DNA from: Punica granatum
Lineage: Eukaryota > Streptophyta > Magnoliopsida > Myrtales > Lythraceae
NCBI RefSeq assembly: GCF_007655135.1
Contig: NC_045132.1
Location: forward strand, 14,570,001-14,634,000
Length of the DNA: 64,000 nucleotides
Direction of reading: 5' to 3'
Each line of letters starts with the position of its first letter. Position 1 is the stretch's first letter. Below, in pieces: positions 9,544 to 21,030 of this stretch. The notes beneath the pieces are model-generated. The model saw nothing but the letters and a program-made list of their open reading frames with translations. It was not told the DNA's origin and did not search any database. Made by a program: the position numbers and the translations under genes.

Positions 9544-12500
9544 ATCGATCAAAAGGTAGTGATGGACACTGAAGCGAGATAACAGCAGCAAAAGGAGCGA
9601 GGATTGCCAGTAGTTTGGTGTGCCAGCAGGGACAAGCGACCCACCCCTTCTTCGGTGGGATCTTTCTCAGCTTGATCATCTGGACCTACCACAAGATCCG
9701 TCGGCAGGGACTTACTCTGATGAATAGTAACTATAAGCCATAACGTTGGAGACTCGAGTAGCTGTGGACACAATCATCGCTCGAAGAGCCAGGAGACTGA
9801 CGGAGAAGGAGATCGCAAATCTGTTCCCTCGGTCTCTACCTTTATAGTGTCAAAGGGATGCAGAATCTGTACTATACGCTCGACCCTTGCAGGCCCTGAG
9901 CAGTCGCTCACCCAGTGGTCGCTCACATGGCGGTCGCTCGAACAGCGAGCACGATGATAACAGTGTGAGACGTGAGAATTGTGCTGGGGACAAAGCGATC
10001 CGCCTCCTCTGTCAGAATAATCCCTCGCAATTAAATATTAGAGCTCCTCGATAAGACCCGTTGGAACTGTTTGATCAGGAGTGACAACGGTTGATCAGGA
10101 GCGATAGCTGTTGATCAGTAGCAGCAGCTAATAGACAGCCACTAGGACTTTTATCGAGAAGATCTTTCTAGGGGTCGCTCACCAGGACAGTCAGCTTACT
10201 AGGTGGTCACTCACAAGCAATCATGACTGAGATGACGATGGTGGCACGGCGGCATCGACAACTGTCATCGATTGCGAAGATTAACCTAACATTCGACAGG
10301 GAAGTAGCCTCAATACTATTGTTGCGATTCCTCCCTTTTCAGTGAAGGAAGCCCAAGGGATGGTAAGGGACCAGGTCAAGGATTAACCTGAGCGTATGTG
10401 AAGGAATAACCTGAACAGTCGCTCAAGCCAACGGACAAGAAGTAACTCAGGATAGTCACATAGTGAGAAAAGTAGAGATCTCCTTTCCTCTGCAGAAATA
10501 CCTCCACGAGAGTTTGTGAGGCCTGACATGGCCCAGCACAATGAGATACTCTATTACCTCTTTCTCTCCTTGAAATATTCATAAAATTTGAAAATTACTT
10601 GTTCTAGCGTTCGGTCTTACTCGTGGTCGGTTGCTGGAATCTTAACATTTCACAGAACACACAAAATGGGTCAGTGACGGCCTGAGCATGAGGCAGTATG
10701 ATCCCTCCAATCGCTACAAAGCAACAGCCACGGGAAAACTACCAGTTGTGAAGCAACCACAGTGCACCAACTAGATGGCCAACGCCCGTCGGTCCATAGC
10801 TAGTGACCAGCACACAGTGAACAACAAAGCAATAAATCTCTAAAGAAAAGGAGTTCGTGGAGCCTCAAATATGATTCTCGTCTCTTTGTATCTGGTGGCG
10901 TCACCAACTGACCCACTCCCATTCACATGATCTTCTCGCCAGCAACATCTTTTTAATTTTATCATAATTCATCACGATTAACTGTTGATACTAATTCATT
11001 CCTTGAGAATATCAATCATGTGTCTACTTGAGAATATCATATGCAGAAATAACAAGGTATCTCATGTATCTCGAGGGTAGCAAGAAATGAGAGCTCGCGG
11101 ACCGCGAGCAACATGACCAGAGCTCGCGGAAAGCTGCCCCATGCACCTTCAACTGAGATAGCTGCCCTCGTGCACCTCAAAACGAGGAATCTAAAACAAT
11201 GGGGGGAGTCCATATCATAAGCTCAGATAAGTGTCCCTCTATTTCTCATTATGCTTTTAGCTGCACGATGTAAAGTTTGTTTATGCGATAATATGATTAA
11301 CTACGATGCACTTAGTACATGCGTTGCTAGTATATTTCCTCGAAATCTGACTTTGACAGGCTAGAGAAGATTGCCCCAACACCAAAGACTCATCATCAAA
11401 CCTACCTGCATAGAAAAGCGACCCTCGACTGAGCGAAAGTAATAGTCCTAGCTTGATCAAGTATAACTACCCTCGTTAGAGCGAGTGTAGTAGTCCTCAC
11501 TTGATCAAGTCCATGCCAACTTCTCTCGACTGAGCAAGTGGGTCCTCACCAGATCGAGTCCAATTTCTCTCGTTAGAGCAAGTGTAATAGTCCTCGCCTA
11601 ATGGAGTCCGGCTTCCCTTGGCTGAACGAGTGGAATGGTCCTCGCCTGATCGAGTCCAACTTCTCTCCACTGAGCGAGTGTAATGGTCCTCTCCTGATTG
11701 ATTCCAGTTTCACTCATCACAGCGAGTGTAATAGTTCTCGCCTGATCGAGCTTAATCTCCCTTGACTGAGTAAGTGCCATAATCCTCGTCTGATCAAGGG
11801 TAAACCATCATGGCTACCCTAGCCTTCACTAAGGAATCTCATCCCCTTTCCTCGGAGGGTACTTTAGCCCTCGCTAGGTACATCAGCCTTCGCTGAATAT
11901 TTAAACTCTTGCTGCTGTGCAAGACGGTTTTGCTCTTATTGTGGTTCGAGATGCTTTAGCCTTCGTTGTCTTGGGAGGCTCTTCAGCTCTTGCTATCGTG
12001 CAAGATGCTTTAGTTCTCGTTGTCGCACGAGATGCTTCAGCCTTTGTTGTTGTGTGAGGCCTTGTTGTCGTGCGAGATGTACTCAACCCTCATTGTTGTA
12101 TGAGGTGCACCCTCTGCGCTTGCTATTACGCAAGGGACCTAATCTCTCATCTCCGAGGCAAGTGAGACACTATTCTCACCTAACCGAGTGAAGTACTCAT
12201 GCGTAAGTGTGAGGGCCCAGCCGAAAGCTCCTTGCCTAAGTGAGTGGATTTGAAATATCTCGCCTAAGCGAGTTGATTCAAAATGTCTCGCTCAAGCAAG
12301 CGAAGCAAATGTCTTCACCCAAGCATGTGAAGGAAACACCCAAAGGCCATCCTACAGTTCGGGGGATTCTAACCTTTTTGCGGGACTAACCCTTCGATGG
12401 GACGAACCCTTATATGGGGACTAGCCCGCTCTATGGGACTAACCCCTACACTGGGGGCAATGATCAAAGACTCCTCAATGTGCAGGGTCCTCGCTACTAT

Positions 12501-13248
12501 TTGGTCCTTGCTACTATCGGACATATTGCACTCAGCTTTCTCCTATTCGCTCATTAGCGGGAAAAGAAGGATCTACAATATCATCCTCATTTATACTTCT
12601 CACAGTTAAGTACAGTAGGGTTCAGAAGCGACCTCTTCATCTTCATTTTCATACTTACTCTCCACAAAAGGAAAGTCTCGACCTCTTCCCTGGGTCGTCC
12701 AACAGAAAGTTTACTCCACCATTGTTAGAACGACTATGGCTACACCGTGTCGTACACATCATCAGAGAATCAAAATGACAGTTTCGTCTAGTGGAGCTGC
12801 TGACCACAATTCTTTCGAGCCCCCTGTGTGGCATAAGTGTCATCCGAGGCCCCATATGGACACTGATCTTGTAAATGGTTCAGAATGATAGTCTACAAGT
12901 TGACATTTAGCTTTGATAGGATAACGGTCAAGACTGATGATCGTTGTTCGATCTTTGCAATTATCCAATTGTTTTGCGCGTGACCTAGTTTCTCAAAATA
13001 TCCCAATCGTTTTGAACGTGACCCAGTTTTTTCAAAATCATTTTATACGCGACTTCTTTTTATAAATCCTTTGAATAAATGACACCTCTATACGAGAAGA
13101 AAGGAACATGGGGAACCAGATCAATCCAGAGCAAAACAAGGAAAAAACTTCAAGGGAAGCACGAAATAGAAGACCAAGCCGGGCCTTCAAATGAGTCCTT
13201 TTGTCTTTGACCCATCATTCTACGTACGTTGGGTCGAAGAGGGGTAAC
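9544..13248 (+). mobile_element. Non-coding interior of a gypsy-like element with minisatellites
   Basis: The interval lies between a PBS-like site and a PPT plus LTR start. No gag or pol similarity was found. It holds short repeat tracts: GTCGCTCAC units at 9900-9960, GTTGATCAG units of about 22 bp at 10066-10125, degenerate CTCGCCTGATCGAGTCC units at 11420-11790, GCTTTAGCCTTCGTTGTC units at 11900-12110, CTCGCCTAAGCGAG units at 12215-12330 and GGGACTAACCC units at 12375-12450. It is unclear whether the PBS and the PPT belong to one element, because no repeated LTR pair was found. Confidence 0.5.
13238..13248 (+). other. Polypurine tract before a putative LTR
   Basis: AGAGGGGTAAC precedes TGTAAGCAC. 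It matches in form the AGAGGGGCAAGC tract that precedes the LTR at 60308. Confidence 0.5.
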
Positions 13249-14650
13249 TGTAAGCACTTTGTTTCGGCCCAAACTCAATCAATGACTTGAATTGAGCTCC
13301 TAAGCACATCCCCGGTCAGAGAATAGAATTTAATAGAAGAACTTAGGGGGAGATCACTATTGTAGACGGTCTTCAAGATGCATCCGATAAGTCCTGGAGT
13401 GCCCCCTCTTGAGTTCTAATTCTTTCGGTGCCCATTTTAAAAATGATAAGGCATAATTAACAATATTTCCTTCCCCAGCGATGGTGCGTGTAAAACGGTT
13501 TATAAAAACGTGATGTGTGTTCTCCAGAGACTTTGTTTTAAAACCCTAATTACCCGTACTTTTTGTAAGAACGACACATTAATTTTCTTTGATTAATATC
13601 CTTTGATTGCCATGATTTATTCAACAAGAAAAAAATTCGAAACGGAGAAATCGATATTCTTACTTAGCGAGAAATATTCATTTCGGGGTGTTTTTCAATC
13701 AAATAATCACTTCCAGAACCTGAAAATACCTTTTGGTAAATTTTCATTTCTCAAATGTGCTTAAAATCTCCAAAAAGGATGAAAATGAAGTTTTTTAAGA
13801 AGTTCAGGGTCGGGAGCACAACTGTTCCCGACCGTATTTCAGAGAAGTAAGGGGACTGGCGAAGGTAATACTCCCACCGTTGTACTGCAGCGGGGGTAGT
13901 ACCCTCGCCCATGTAGCTGTCCCTTCGAGACAGCTGGCGTCCTCCAGGTCTTGAATTTGAATAAAATAATTATAGATCGACCCCTACAGTTTTTAAAATT
14001 ACAAACCAAACCTCGAGTCCCTTTCCTCTATAAATAGTGGGTTAATTTCATGTTTCAAGGGGAATTTTGGGCGAATCATGTATAGAAACTGCCAAAATCA
14101 ACACAAAAATCCATAATTATACCTAAGTATTAATCGAAGTATTAAGGAGTTGTCACTCGGATTCCTGAGAAGCCTTTCTTGGAGATTCATGGGCCTGAAT
14201 TTTGTTAAAGCAAGGTATATAATGGTTGAAGTCCAGTCCCTTCGGGTGGACTAGCTCGAGTCTCTACCGATTTGCTCTTCTTTCTTTCATTTCCCGATCA
14301 TACATGTAAATATAAAGTAAAATCTTGCACCTTCCTTTACTTTTACTTATCGTCCAATTTAAATATGCGTTAGATAAAGTTGAATGATCGTTTATATGCT
14401 CCCTAAGAGATCCTCCATGTCAGAATCCGAGCATCAAAATGTGATTTAGTTCGATGTTTCATAGTGCTAGCATATATATACTTAAATATCGTATTATCTT
14501 GTCCGAATTCATCTATACATCTCCGAATCAACCTCTTGATGTCGGGATCCCGGGAAAGGGATAGAGGTTGAGATGTTCAAGGTGATTTCGTTCATTTCAT
14601 ATATTCATTTGTTTATTTGTTCAATAATGTTGAATGATGTTTGATTAAAT
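13249..14650 (+). repeat. Putative 3' LTR of an Ogre/Tat-like element, partial
   Basis: It starts TGTAAGCACTTTG right after a PPT, comparable to the TGTCARCACC starts at 28502 and 60308. No coding was found. The right end is uncertain; LINE sequence follows within about 200 bp. Confidence 0.4.
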
Positions 14651-14987
14651 GGGCCCAGTGGTTAGATGAAGGCCATCCTTCTAGCCTTATAATAGTCTAG
14701 ATATATGATTAAGTGCCACTAATATATTTGTAAGAGACATGTTCAACTTAGTGATGTTAGTGCAATGCAAGGTTTCTGCCACTCCCTTGCCTCAGCCCTA
14801 CTGTTTCAGGCCCGTCACGATCTTGGCAATTGGTATGATGGCACAAACCACCGGAGGGTTACTTCGAATTGAATTTGGATGGTGCGCCCGTGGAAACCCG
14901 AGTTTAGTAAGTGCAGGTGAAATTATTCATGATGACAACAGTAATTGGGTTAGTGGCTTCATGCATAACATCGGTATTGCTTCTTCT

Positions 14988-15004
14988 ATGATGGTTGAAC
15001 TTCA
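14988..15004. repeat. SINE target-site duplication, left
   Basis: ATGATGGTTGAACTTCA is repeated at 15321-15337 with one difference. Confidence 0.85.
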
Positions 15005-15320
15005 ACCATTAGTACGGTGGTCTATTGGTTAAACTTTAAGCGCTCCACTTGAACATCACGAGTTTGAACCTCACCGAGGATGTAGAACTCGCCATTATGT
15101 GGGTGTATTATGAGATGGCGGTGGCCGGCCCATAATATTTGATCCAATGGGCTTTGGACTTAATCCACTAGTGTGTTAGTGGGACTGCGGTTACCAAGTT
15201 GAGCTAAAGTCTCAGCGAGTTATGACAAAAGAAACATTCCGTGACAGTTAGATTTTCTTAGTTGGGACAGCTACAGCGGACCAATAACCTAACCTAGCCT
15301 TTTTATTCAGCAAAAAAAAC
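15005..15320 (+). mobile_element. tRNA-derived SINE inserted in LINE
   Basis: The 316-bp element starts with a tRNA-like head: TGGTCTATTGGTTAAAC fits a pol III A box and GAGTTTGAACCTC fits a B box. It ends in CAAAAAAAAC. It is flanked by 17-bp duplications and splits the RNase H reading frame. SINEs are transcribed by RNA polymerase III and mobilised by LINE proteins. Its body differs from the SINE family at 16291 and 20147. Confidence 0.85.
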
Positions 15321-15337
15321 ATGATGGCTGAACTTCA
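15321..15337. repeat. SINE target-site duplication, right
   Basis: ATGATGGCTGAACTTCA copies 14988-15004 and restores the LINE RNase H frame. Confidence 0.85.
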
Positions 15338-15697
15338 GGGTATTCTTACTGGACTAAGACTTGTGTGGGATTTGGGGTACGAGTGACTCTTTCTTGTACT
15401 GGATTCATTGGTGGCATGGGACCTTATTTTGGGTCGGATGCGATGCTCTCCTTTGCTTAAATGGCTTGTGGCTGATATTGCCCCCACATGCTTGCTCAAG
15501 ATCAGTAGTTTTCAATTCACCATGTTTTAAGTGAAGGGAATTCGTGTGCGGATTGTCTTGCTTGGCGAGCCCTTCGTAATGGTTTAGGCAACTATTGTTA
15601 GGAGACGTTTTGGGGTTGTTTACTCCCCATTTATGTTCTCTTTAATTTCTTGTAGGACTTCTGCCCGGTTAGCTTACCAAAAAAAAAAAAAAAAAAG

Positions 15698-16290
15698 GAA
15701 GAGGAGAGCTTATAGGGCATGTTGCCTTGCCAACTGCCACCGCCTCCTTTAGCGACCTGTCGCTAGCCCCTCCCTCCGTATGTTTTTCCACTTCCACTTG
15801 TAACGAATAAATTTTTATGTTTAACGATCAAATTTATGATTTAACTTGAATTAGATGAAAAATGTGATGCGATTTTCAAAGTCAAAATTTACAGATTTGA
15901 TTTTTAAAAACACCAAATGTAACAATTTTTTGAGAATTTATCCTTCATTAAATAAGAAAAAACTTCATATTATGTGAGTTTGCCAAACAATACTTATTAA
16001 AAAAGAGTTTTCCAAACAACTTATGTAAAATTCTTCTCACTACCCACTAAATGCTTCTTCTTTAAATCTTTTTTAGGCTTTCCTTAGCATTGTATGTTTG
16101 TTTCAAATCATTTGCTCCCTGTATGTTCCCATATTTTTCCTTATTAATTGTAAGTTTTAAATTGAACATAAAGCAAATGGATGAAATACTTACAAATTCA
16201 AGTAAAATTGAAAGGTGCAAGAAAATATATGATCATTTGATAATAAAAAAAATATTTTTTGTTATAAAACCTTTTTTTTAGTATGTGGTC
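15698..16290. other. Intergenic, nothing recognised
   Basis: AT-rich DNA after the LINE poly(A) tail. No supported gene or repeat. Confidence 0.4.
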
Positions 16291-16480
16291 TGTTATCCGG
16301 AAATCCAATGGAATCTGATTAATTCAGTTCGAGTCGGATTAGCCCATTAATGAGTAAAACTATTGCAATCAATTTTTTTTTCCATCTATTAGACTCGAAC
16401 CAGATATCTTATTTAGGAAAAATAAACGTCAAATGGCTTGAGTTAACCATATTGGAAACCTAATACTTATTCTAAAAATA
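16291..16480 (-). mobile_element. tRNA-derived SINE, second family
   Basis: On the minus strand the head reads ATGGTTAACTCAAGCC (A-box-like), then TGGTTCGAGTCT (B-box-like), then a body with GGGCTAATCCGACTCG and ATTAATCAGATTCC. The same body order occurs at 20147-20337 and in part at 17283-17352. No target duplication was resolved. Confidence 0.65.
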
Positions 16481-17282
16481 TGCAAAATGGTGTAATAATC
16501 GTATATTTCATGCAAGTACATAATTATTATACTAGTCAAATGTAAAAAGGGTAAAACCTCGATCATATATTAGAGCAAATAAATGATAATACCCACTTCC
16601 AAAACGCGTATTTAACGTGTCCTCCTTTACCTTGAGAATTTCTGTGCCTGCCACTTGGAGAGGACAAGGGACCCCTCCTTCCACTGAGGCACCGCTACGT
16701 GCAAACATCCAAGTTTCTGGTTCAACACCAACGTCAACTGCCGAGAGGATCAAAGCCTATTGGCTGGCCGATTTTGTAGAACCTATAATTGATTTACGAT
16801 GTGCATGGAAAAATAGTAGTCATTTTCAATATAAAAGAATCTCGTGACATGAAATCGACATTCGAATTATATTAGTCTTAATTAATTAATGGGCTCAAAA
16901 TACCCATGATTTCATAAGTAAAAAAAGCTGTGGTTTGTTTAACCGATTTACAGGAAACTAATAACTATCTCTAAGGCAATTACCATGACAAATAAATAGA
17001 TAAACACTATTCTTGTGTGTGGAAATGCTTATTCTACAATCTATATAAAATATATAGGTTGTGTCTCCACTTTCACGTTATTTCTATTTAATTTCCTTTT
17101 TCAGAATCAAGTCAAAGGAGATGTAAATAAAAGAAAATGATCACGGTAGGATCAGTGGTGACAATGACTTCAATCTTTCCCGCGACTGATCATCAAATGA
17201 AACAATAATTTATGGGTATCAAGTGGATTGACAATTGCAGTTATGTACTAACTTCACTCTACGAGAGCTTTACCTCTTAATG
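16481..17282. other. Intergenic, nothing recognised
   Basis: No supported gene. Two overlapping opposite-strand open frames at 16532-16847 have no family similarity and no splice or promoter support. Confidence 0.4.
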
Positions 17283-17352
17283 AGTCGATCCGATTCAACT
17301 GAATTAGTTGGAGCCGATTAAACTTCCGAATACCATGATACACGCCGAAAAA
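17283..17352 (+). repeat. SINE 3' fragment
   Basis: GAGTCGATCCGATTCAACTG through GAATACCATGATACACGCCG and an A-rich tail matches the body of the SINE at 20147. The tRNA-like head is absent. Confidence 0.5.
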
Positions 17353-20130
17353 AACAAAAAGTACTCTTTACTATTAATTAGAAGTCCTTATTTAGGTTTT
17401 TTTTTTGCTTCCATAAAATGTCGTGGTACTTATTTGTCATTGTAAGTACAAATATCAAACAAATAATAAAATCCCTACCGAAAAGGAAAAAAAAAGTACA
17501 AGTATCATTCCCGCGAAAACCGATCAAAATTTACACTAATTACTAAAATTAGCGCCATATATATTTTCTCAGACAATCAAATCCAAGTGAATTTGCCTAA
17601 ATTAATAAAAACTAAATTCAAGCATGAAATATTAAAACCGATTAAAAAACCTCTAGCATGTTGCTCATCCATGCTACACGTCAAATCGAGTTTTACGGAG
17701 TGGCCTGTTTACTTTTTGGAAAATTTTCTGAAAAATAGAGAATTATAAAAAATATGTTTACTTACTTAAAATTAAAATGATTTTTTGTAAGAAAATTTTA
17801 TTTTTCACTATTCAAATTTGTATAGAGATTAGAGAAACTCTTTCCTTTCAAGTTTCAAGTTACAAGAAGGGTCATATGTCTAATATAATAAAATAGAAAT
17901 CCTAATAGATAAAAAAGGAGTACGAGCAGTCCCACTGAGTATTGAACATACGATCTTTTTTTTTAATTCTTTAATTTTCCATTAGCCAATTCTTTCTTTT
18001 TTTAATTTCTAATTGATGACTTTCCTTTCTTATTTATTAAACGTCATTTATTTCCACAAGATTTGATCCACAATACTAAATTAGTGATTGATTTAGTATG
18101 AACTACGATTTTATAACTTTAACATTAGTAAACGTATCTTTATATTATATTTTTCAAAGAAAAAATAAATATAGAAAATGAGATAAAAATAGAAAAGAAA
18201 AATGATAATTAGTTCCCTAAAAAGTAAAAAAGTTACTAAATATCTTTGGTCCTATCTAGCAAGCAGTTTATCCATCTAATCCGGTTTTTCCATCCATGTT
18301 TCGTAAAGAGCGGATATTAAGGATCCTGCATTGACGGTTTAAGAGGAAACTACTGCACTTATGAGCAAAAGAATCTTATATGCAACCTGAAAATAAGTAA
18401 CTAGGTTGGTGGTACGCAACTTTTTTTTATTATATAAATTTGAAAGTTTCTTCTATGTCATCGATATAAGACCTTAAACACCCACATTCACGACCTCACA
18501 TACAATATGGATAAGTAGCGGCTTTGTCATTACATAGCCGTCGAGAAGTGATGAGGATATGATAGTTAGTTATAAATTGAGGACAGTATCTACAGGTACG
18601 ATAATATATGTATCACTTTGACGTGGATTGGTGTCCTGACACCTATTCAGTTTTTCCTGTGTTTTTCATCGGACAAGCTTTTCTTTTCTCATGTTTCATA
18701 TTTGTTAGGTCAAAAGGGGATGTAGTTGCTGGCTGCTGCTGTAAGGAGACAGTAGTATTTCCATTGGAAGTGATTATTTTGGTTAGGTGTATATTTCCTT
18801 CGGGAGATAAACGGGGCTAAGGCCCGGTGGGGAAAAGGAAAGGGAAAAAAAATAAAGAAATTAAAATCAAACTAGACAAAATCGGGATAAAGCAACTCCA
18901 TAAAGATAGAAAAGCTCTGACCCGTCCGGAGAAGGGTTGCATACATGCATTTTGCTTATTCACTATCTAATCCGCAACAAAATTTCCTTTGGTCCAAATC
19001 ACTGATTTACACGTGCCAATGACGTACTAGTAATCATGGTTTCAGAGTTCGGAGACCGTGTGAATATCCAAGGATTTGAATATTGAGGCTCCTCAGGCCA
19101 AGCCCTCTCCACAGTTAACAAACTATTAAGAGTATATAGCTGTATATAAGGATGTAATTCAGGCAAGGATACAACTATTACATTCAGCCAAAAAAAGAAG
19201 AAGATACAACTATTACACATCCTTGCCTTATTATATCCTTATATTCATGTATACACTCTAATATTTGGTACCGTTAATTTGTCGATTTCTCATTTATCTG
19301 ATCTTTTTTTGGTATTTTTGAACAATAATATTGACACTCAGCCGCGACGTGAAATAATGTGATTTTGAATTTGTACTAACTTTTTCAAATGTCCATATTA
19401 TGCTATTGCCATTTTGTGTATGCGAGGAGATTGGCCCCCGAAATATTTGTTTCATATATGTAGTGGCGCATATACAGAATGAAAGATGCATCATTCAATA
19501 TATTGAACAGAACTGTTCTGAGTCAATTAATGATATCATTAGATACCGCGCTTCTTGGCACTTTGTAGATTTCTCCATCTAAGTAATTAATGGGATAAGA
19601 AATTTAGTGACCACTACTTATCAGTGATTGCACAGCAATATGGGGGCAGCAGGGGTTGATTAACGTCTGTAAATGCGATTTGCCTATCAGCGAAGACAAA
19701 TTGATTATGTATGACTCAACATCGTGAATGCAAGGGTTAAGGTCTTTTATCCGGAAACTTTTACGGTCCAATCACATTATTTAATGCAAAGCATCTTCAG
19801 GACCGTCGGATGGTTAGTCATTTATTTATTTATTTTCATTATCAGAAGGAATGAATTGTTCCAAAAATTAATCGCACCATAAAATAATTGCATCATAGAA
19901 TTTCTCCACTTTTCTTACAGCTTGAAACGCCGGTACAAGTTTATCAGACTAAGTTTGGAAACATAATTTATTTCTTGCAGGTACGAATCAAATGTCCATT
20001 AACTTGGTGGATGATGTTCTCGATTTTATTTCCGGTTCATCAATCAAACTTTTACGGGGCATAAAAGAAATATCGATATCCAACATAAGATTGTTTATAT
20101 ATATGTGTATTAATCCTTGTGAATGCGGGT
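17353..20130. other. Intergenic, nothing recognised
   Basis: AT-rich DNA with homopolymer runs. A short direct repeat of ATACAACTATTACA lies at about 19163 and 19204. No coding region is supported. Confidence 0.45.
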
Positions 20131-20146
20131 AAAATCTCAGCTCTAT
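20131..20146. repeat. SINE target-site duplication, left
   Basis: AAAATCTCAGCTCTAT is repeated with two changes at 20338-20353. Confidence 0.65.
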
Positions 20147-20337
20147 CACCAACAAAAGTTAGTTCAATCGGTTCGGCGCTTACTACCCTTAAATAAGATT
20201 TCGGGCTCAAGTCTTGTCAATGGAGAAAATGCTTATTGGAATATCGTTTTATTTCTTAGTAGGCTGACCCATATCGAAGTGAATTAATCGATTGGGACTC
20301 GTTGGACTACTTGATAATATGATGCATACTGAAAAAG
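20147..20337 (+). mobile_element. tRNA-derived SINE, second family, full copy
   Basis: The head has TTAGTTCAATCGG at 20159-20171 (A-box-like) and GGGCTCAAGTC at 20203-20213 (B-box-like), a tRNA-like spacing. The body carries GGCTGACCC, ATTAATCGATTGGGACTCG and a short A-rich tail. Imperfect 16-bp duplications flank it. It lies about 0.7 kb upstream of the ALMT start. Confidence 0.7.
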
Positions 20338-20353
20338 AAAATCTTAGCTTTAT
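20338..20353. repeat. SINE target-site duplication, right
   Basis: AAAATCTTAGCTTTAT matches 20131-20146 except at two positions. Confidence 0.65.
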
Positions 20354-20471
20354 TTGTTTATTTACCACATTAACATTCACATACATATGTATAATGGTCA
20401 AATCATGAATTGTACTATATACAAAGTGATAACTATCCAGAAAACAGCTAGCTAGATACGTTTGTAGGTCC

Positions 20472-20511
20472 CGGGGGTGGTGGGGGAGGGGGGGTTGGGG
20501 GTGGGGGGAGG
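20472..20511 (+). promoter_or_regulatory. G-rich tract upstream of ALMT, quadruplex-capable
   Basis: On the plus strand there are six or more runs of three to eight G separated by one- or two-base spacers, beginning GGGGGTGGTGGGGG. Four such runs suffice for a G-quadruplex. It lies about 520 bp before the ALMT ATG in otherwise AT-rich DNA. A regulatory role is inference. Confidence 0.5.
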
Positions 20512-20923
20512 AGAGGAGGAAAGAAAAAGGAAACATGCATTTTGAAGAAACAATACTGTGTAAAACGTTGGCTAATCTTTAGCTAGTACAGGTTCATTCA
20601 TGGTACACTTCGACAATGCTATTCGTATGGGAGGCAACAAGGACCCGATGTCGCGAAAATATCGTCCTCCACCAAGCTATATATATTAGAGAGGATAGAT
20701 AGTGTTCACTAATTCGTGCTGCTTGAATGTGTTCCACCAGGAACAACCTAATCTGAATCCTTTTTAGGTAAAAAAGAGAGGATGCCGTGGTAAGTTTGAG
20801 TGTTGCATGTTTCCTCTTATATAGCCATTCCAGTGGTGACGAGAAGAGAAACTTCCCCACATTTCCTATGTCCACATTGGAGTTTGATCTAACTTGCCTT
20901 TTGCCATATGCAATTGCTATGTG

Positions 20924-20930
20924 TATAAAT
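20924..20930 (+). promoter_or_regulatory. Candidate TATA box for ALMT
   Basis: TATAAAT lies 101 bp before the ATG at 21031, a usual distance for a plant promoter with a short 5' leader. No transcript evidence is available. Confidence 0.45.
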
Positions 20931-21030
20931 TCTTTGCTACCTTCTCGACCTTCCCATGCACTAGAAGCAATCAGATATCGAGCCCGAGTAAGACAGAGAA
21001 AGAGAAGGGCTCGGCAAGACTTGATTGGCA

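Larger units (their letters stand above)
14790..15697 (+). pseudogene. 5'-truncated L1-type LINE tail with RNase H
   Basis: The left part encodes PPEGYFELNLDG and, in a shifted frame, ARGNPSLVSAGEIIHDDNSNWVSGF, the start of a plant LINE RNase H domain with its first Asp. After an inserted SINE the domain resumes with MAELQGILTGLRLVWDLGYE, LDSLVAWDL and GNSCADCLAWRALRNG, which hold the acidic and C-terminal motifs. A stop after WDLGYE and frameshifts make it dead. The 3' end is a run of A at about 15680-15697 after CCGGTTAGCTTACC, typical of LINE tails. The endonuclease and RT parts are missing. The left boundary is approximate. Confidence 0.8.

Noticed and set aside
11598..12086. Two short minus-strand open frames of repetitive Thr/Arg/Ala composition
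   Set aside because: They arise from degenerate short repeats inside a retroelement interior.
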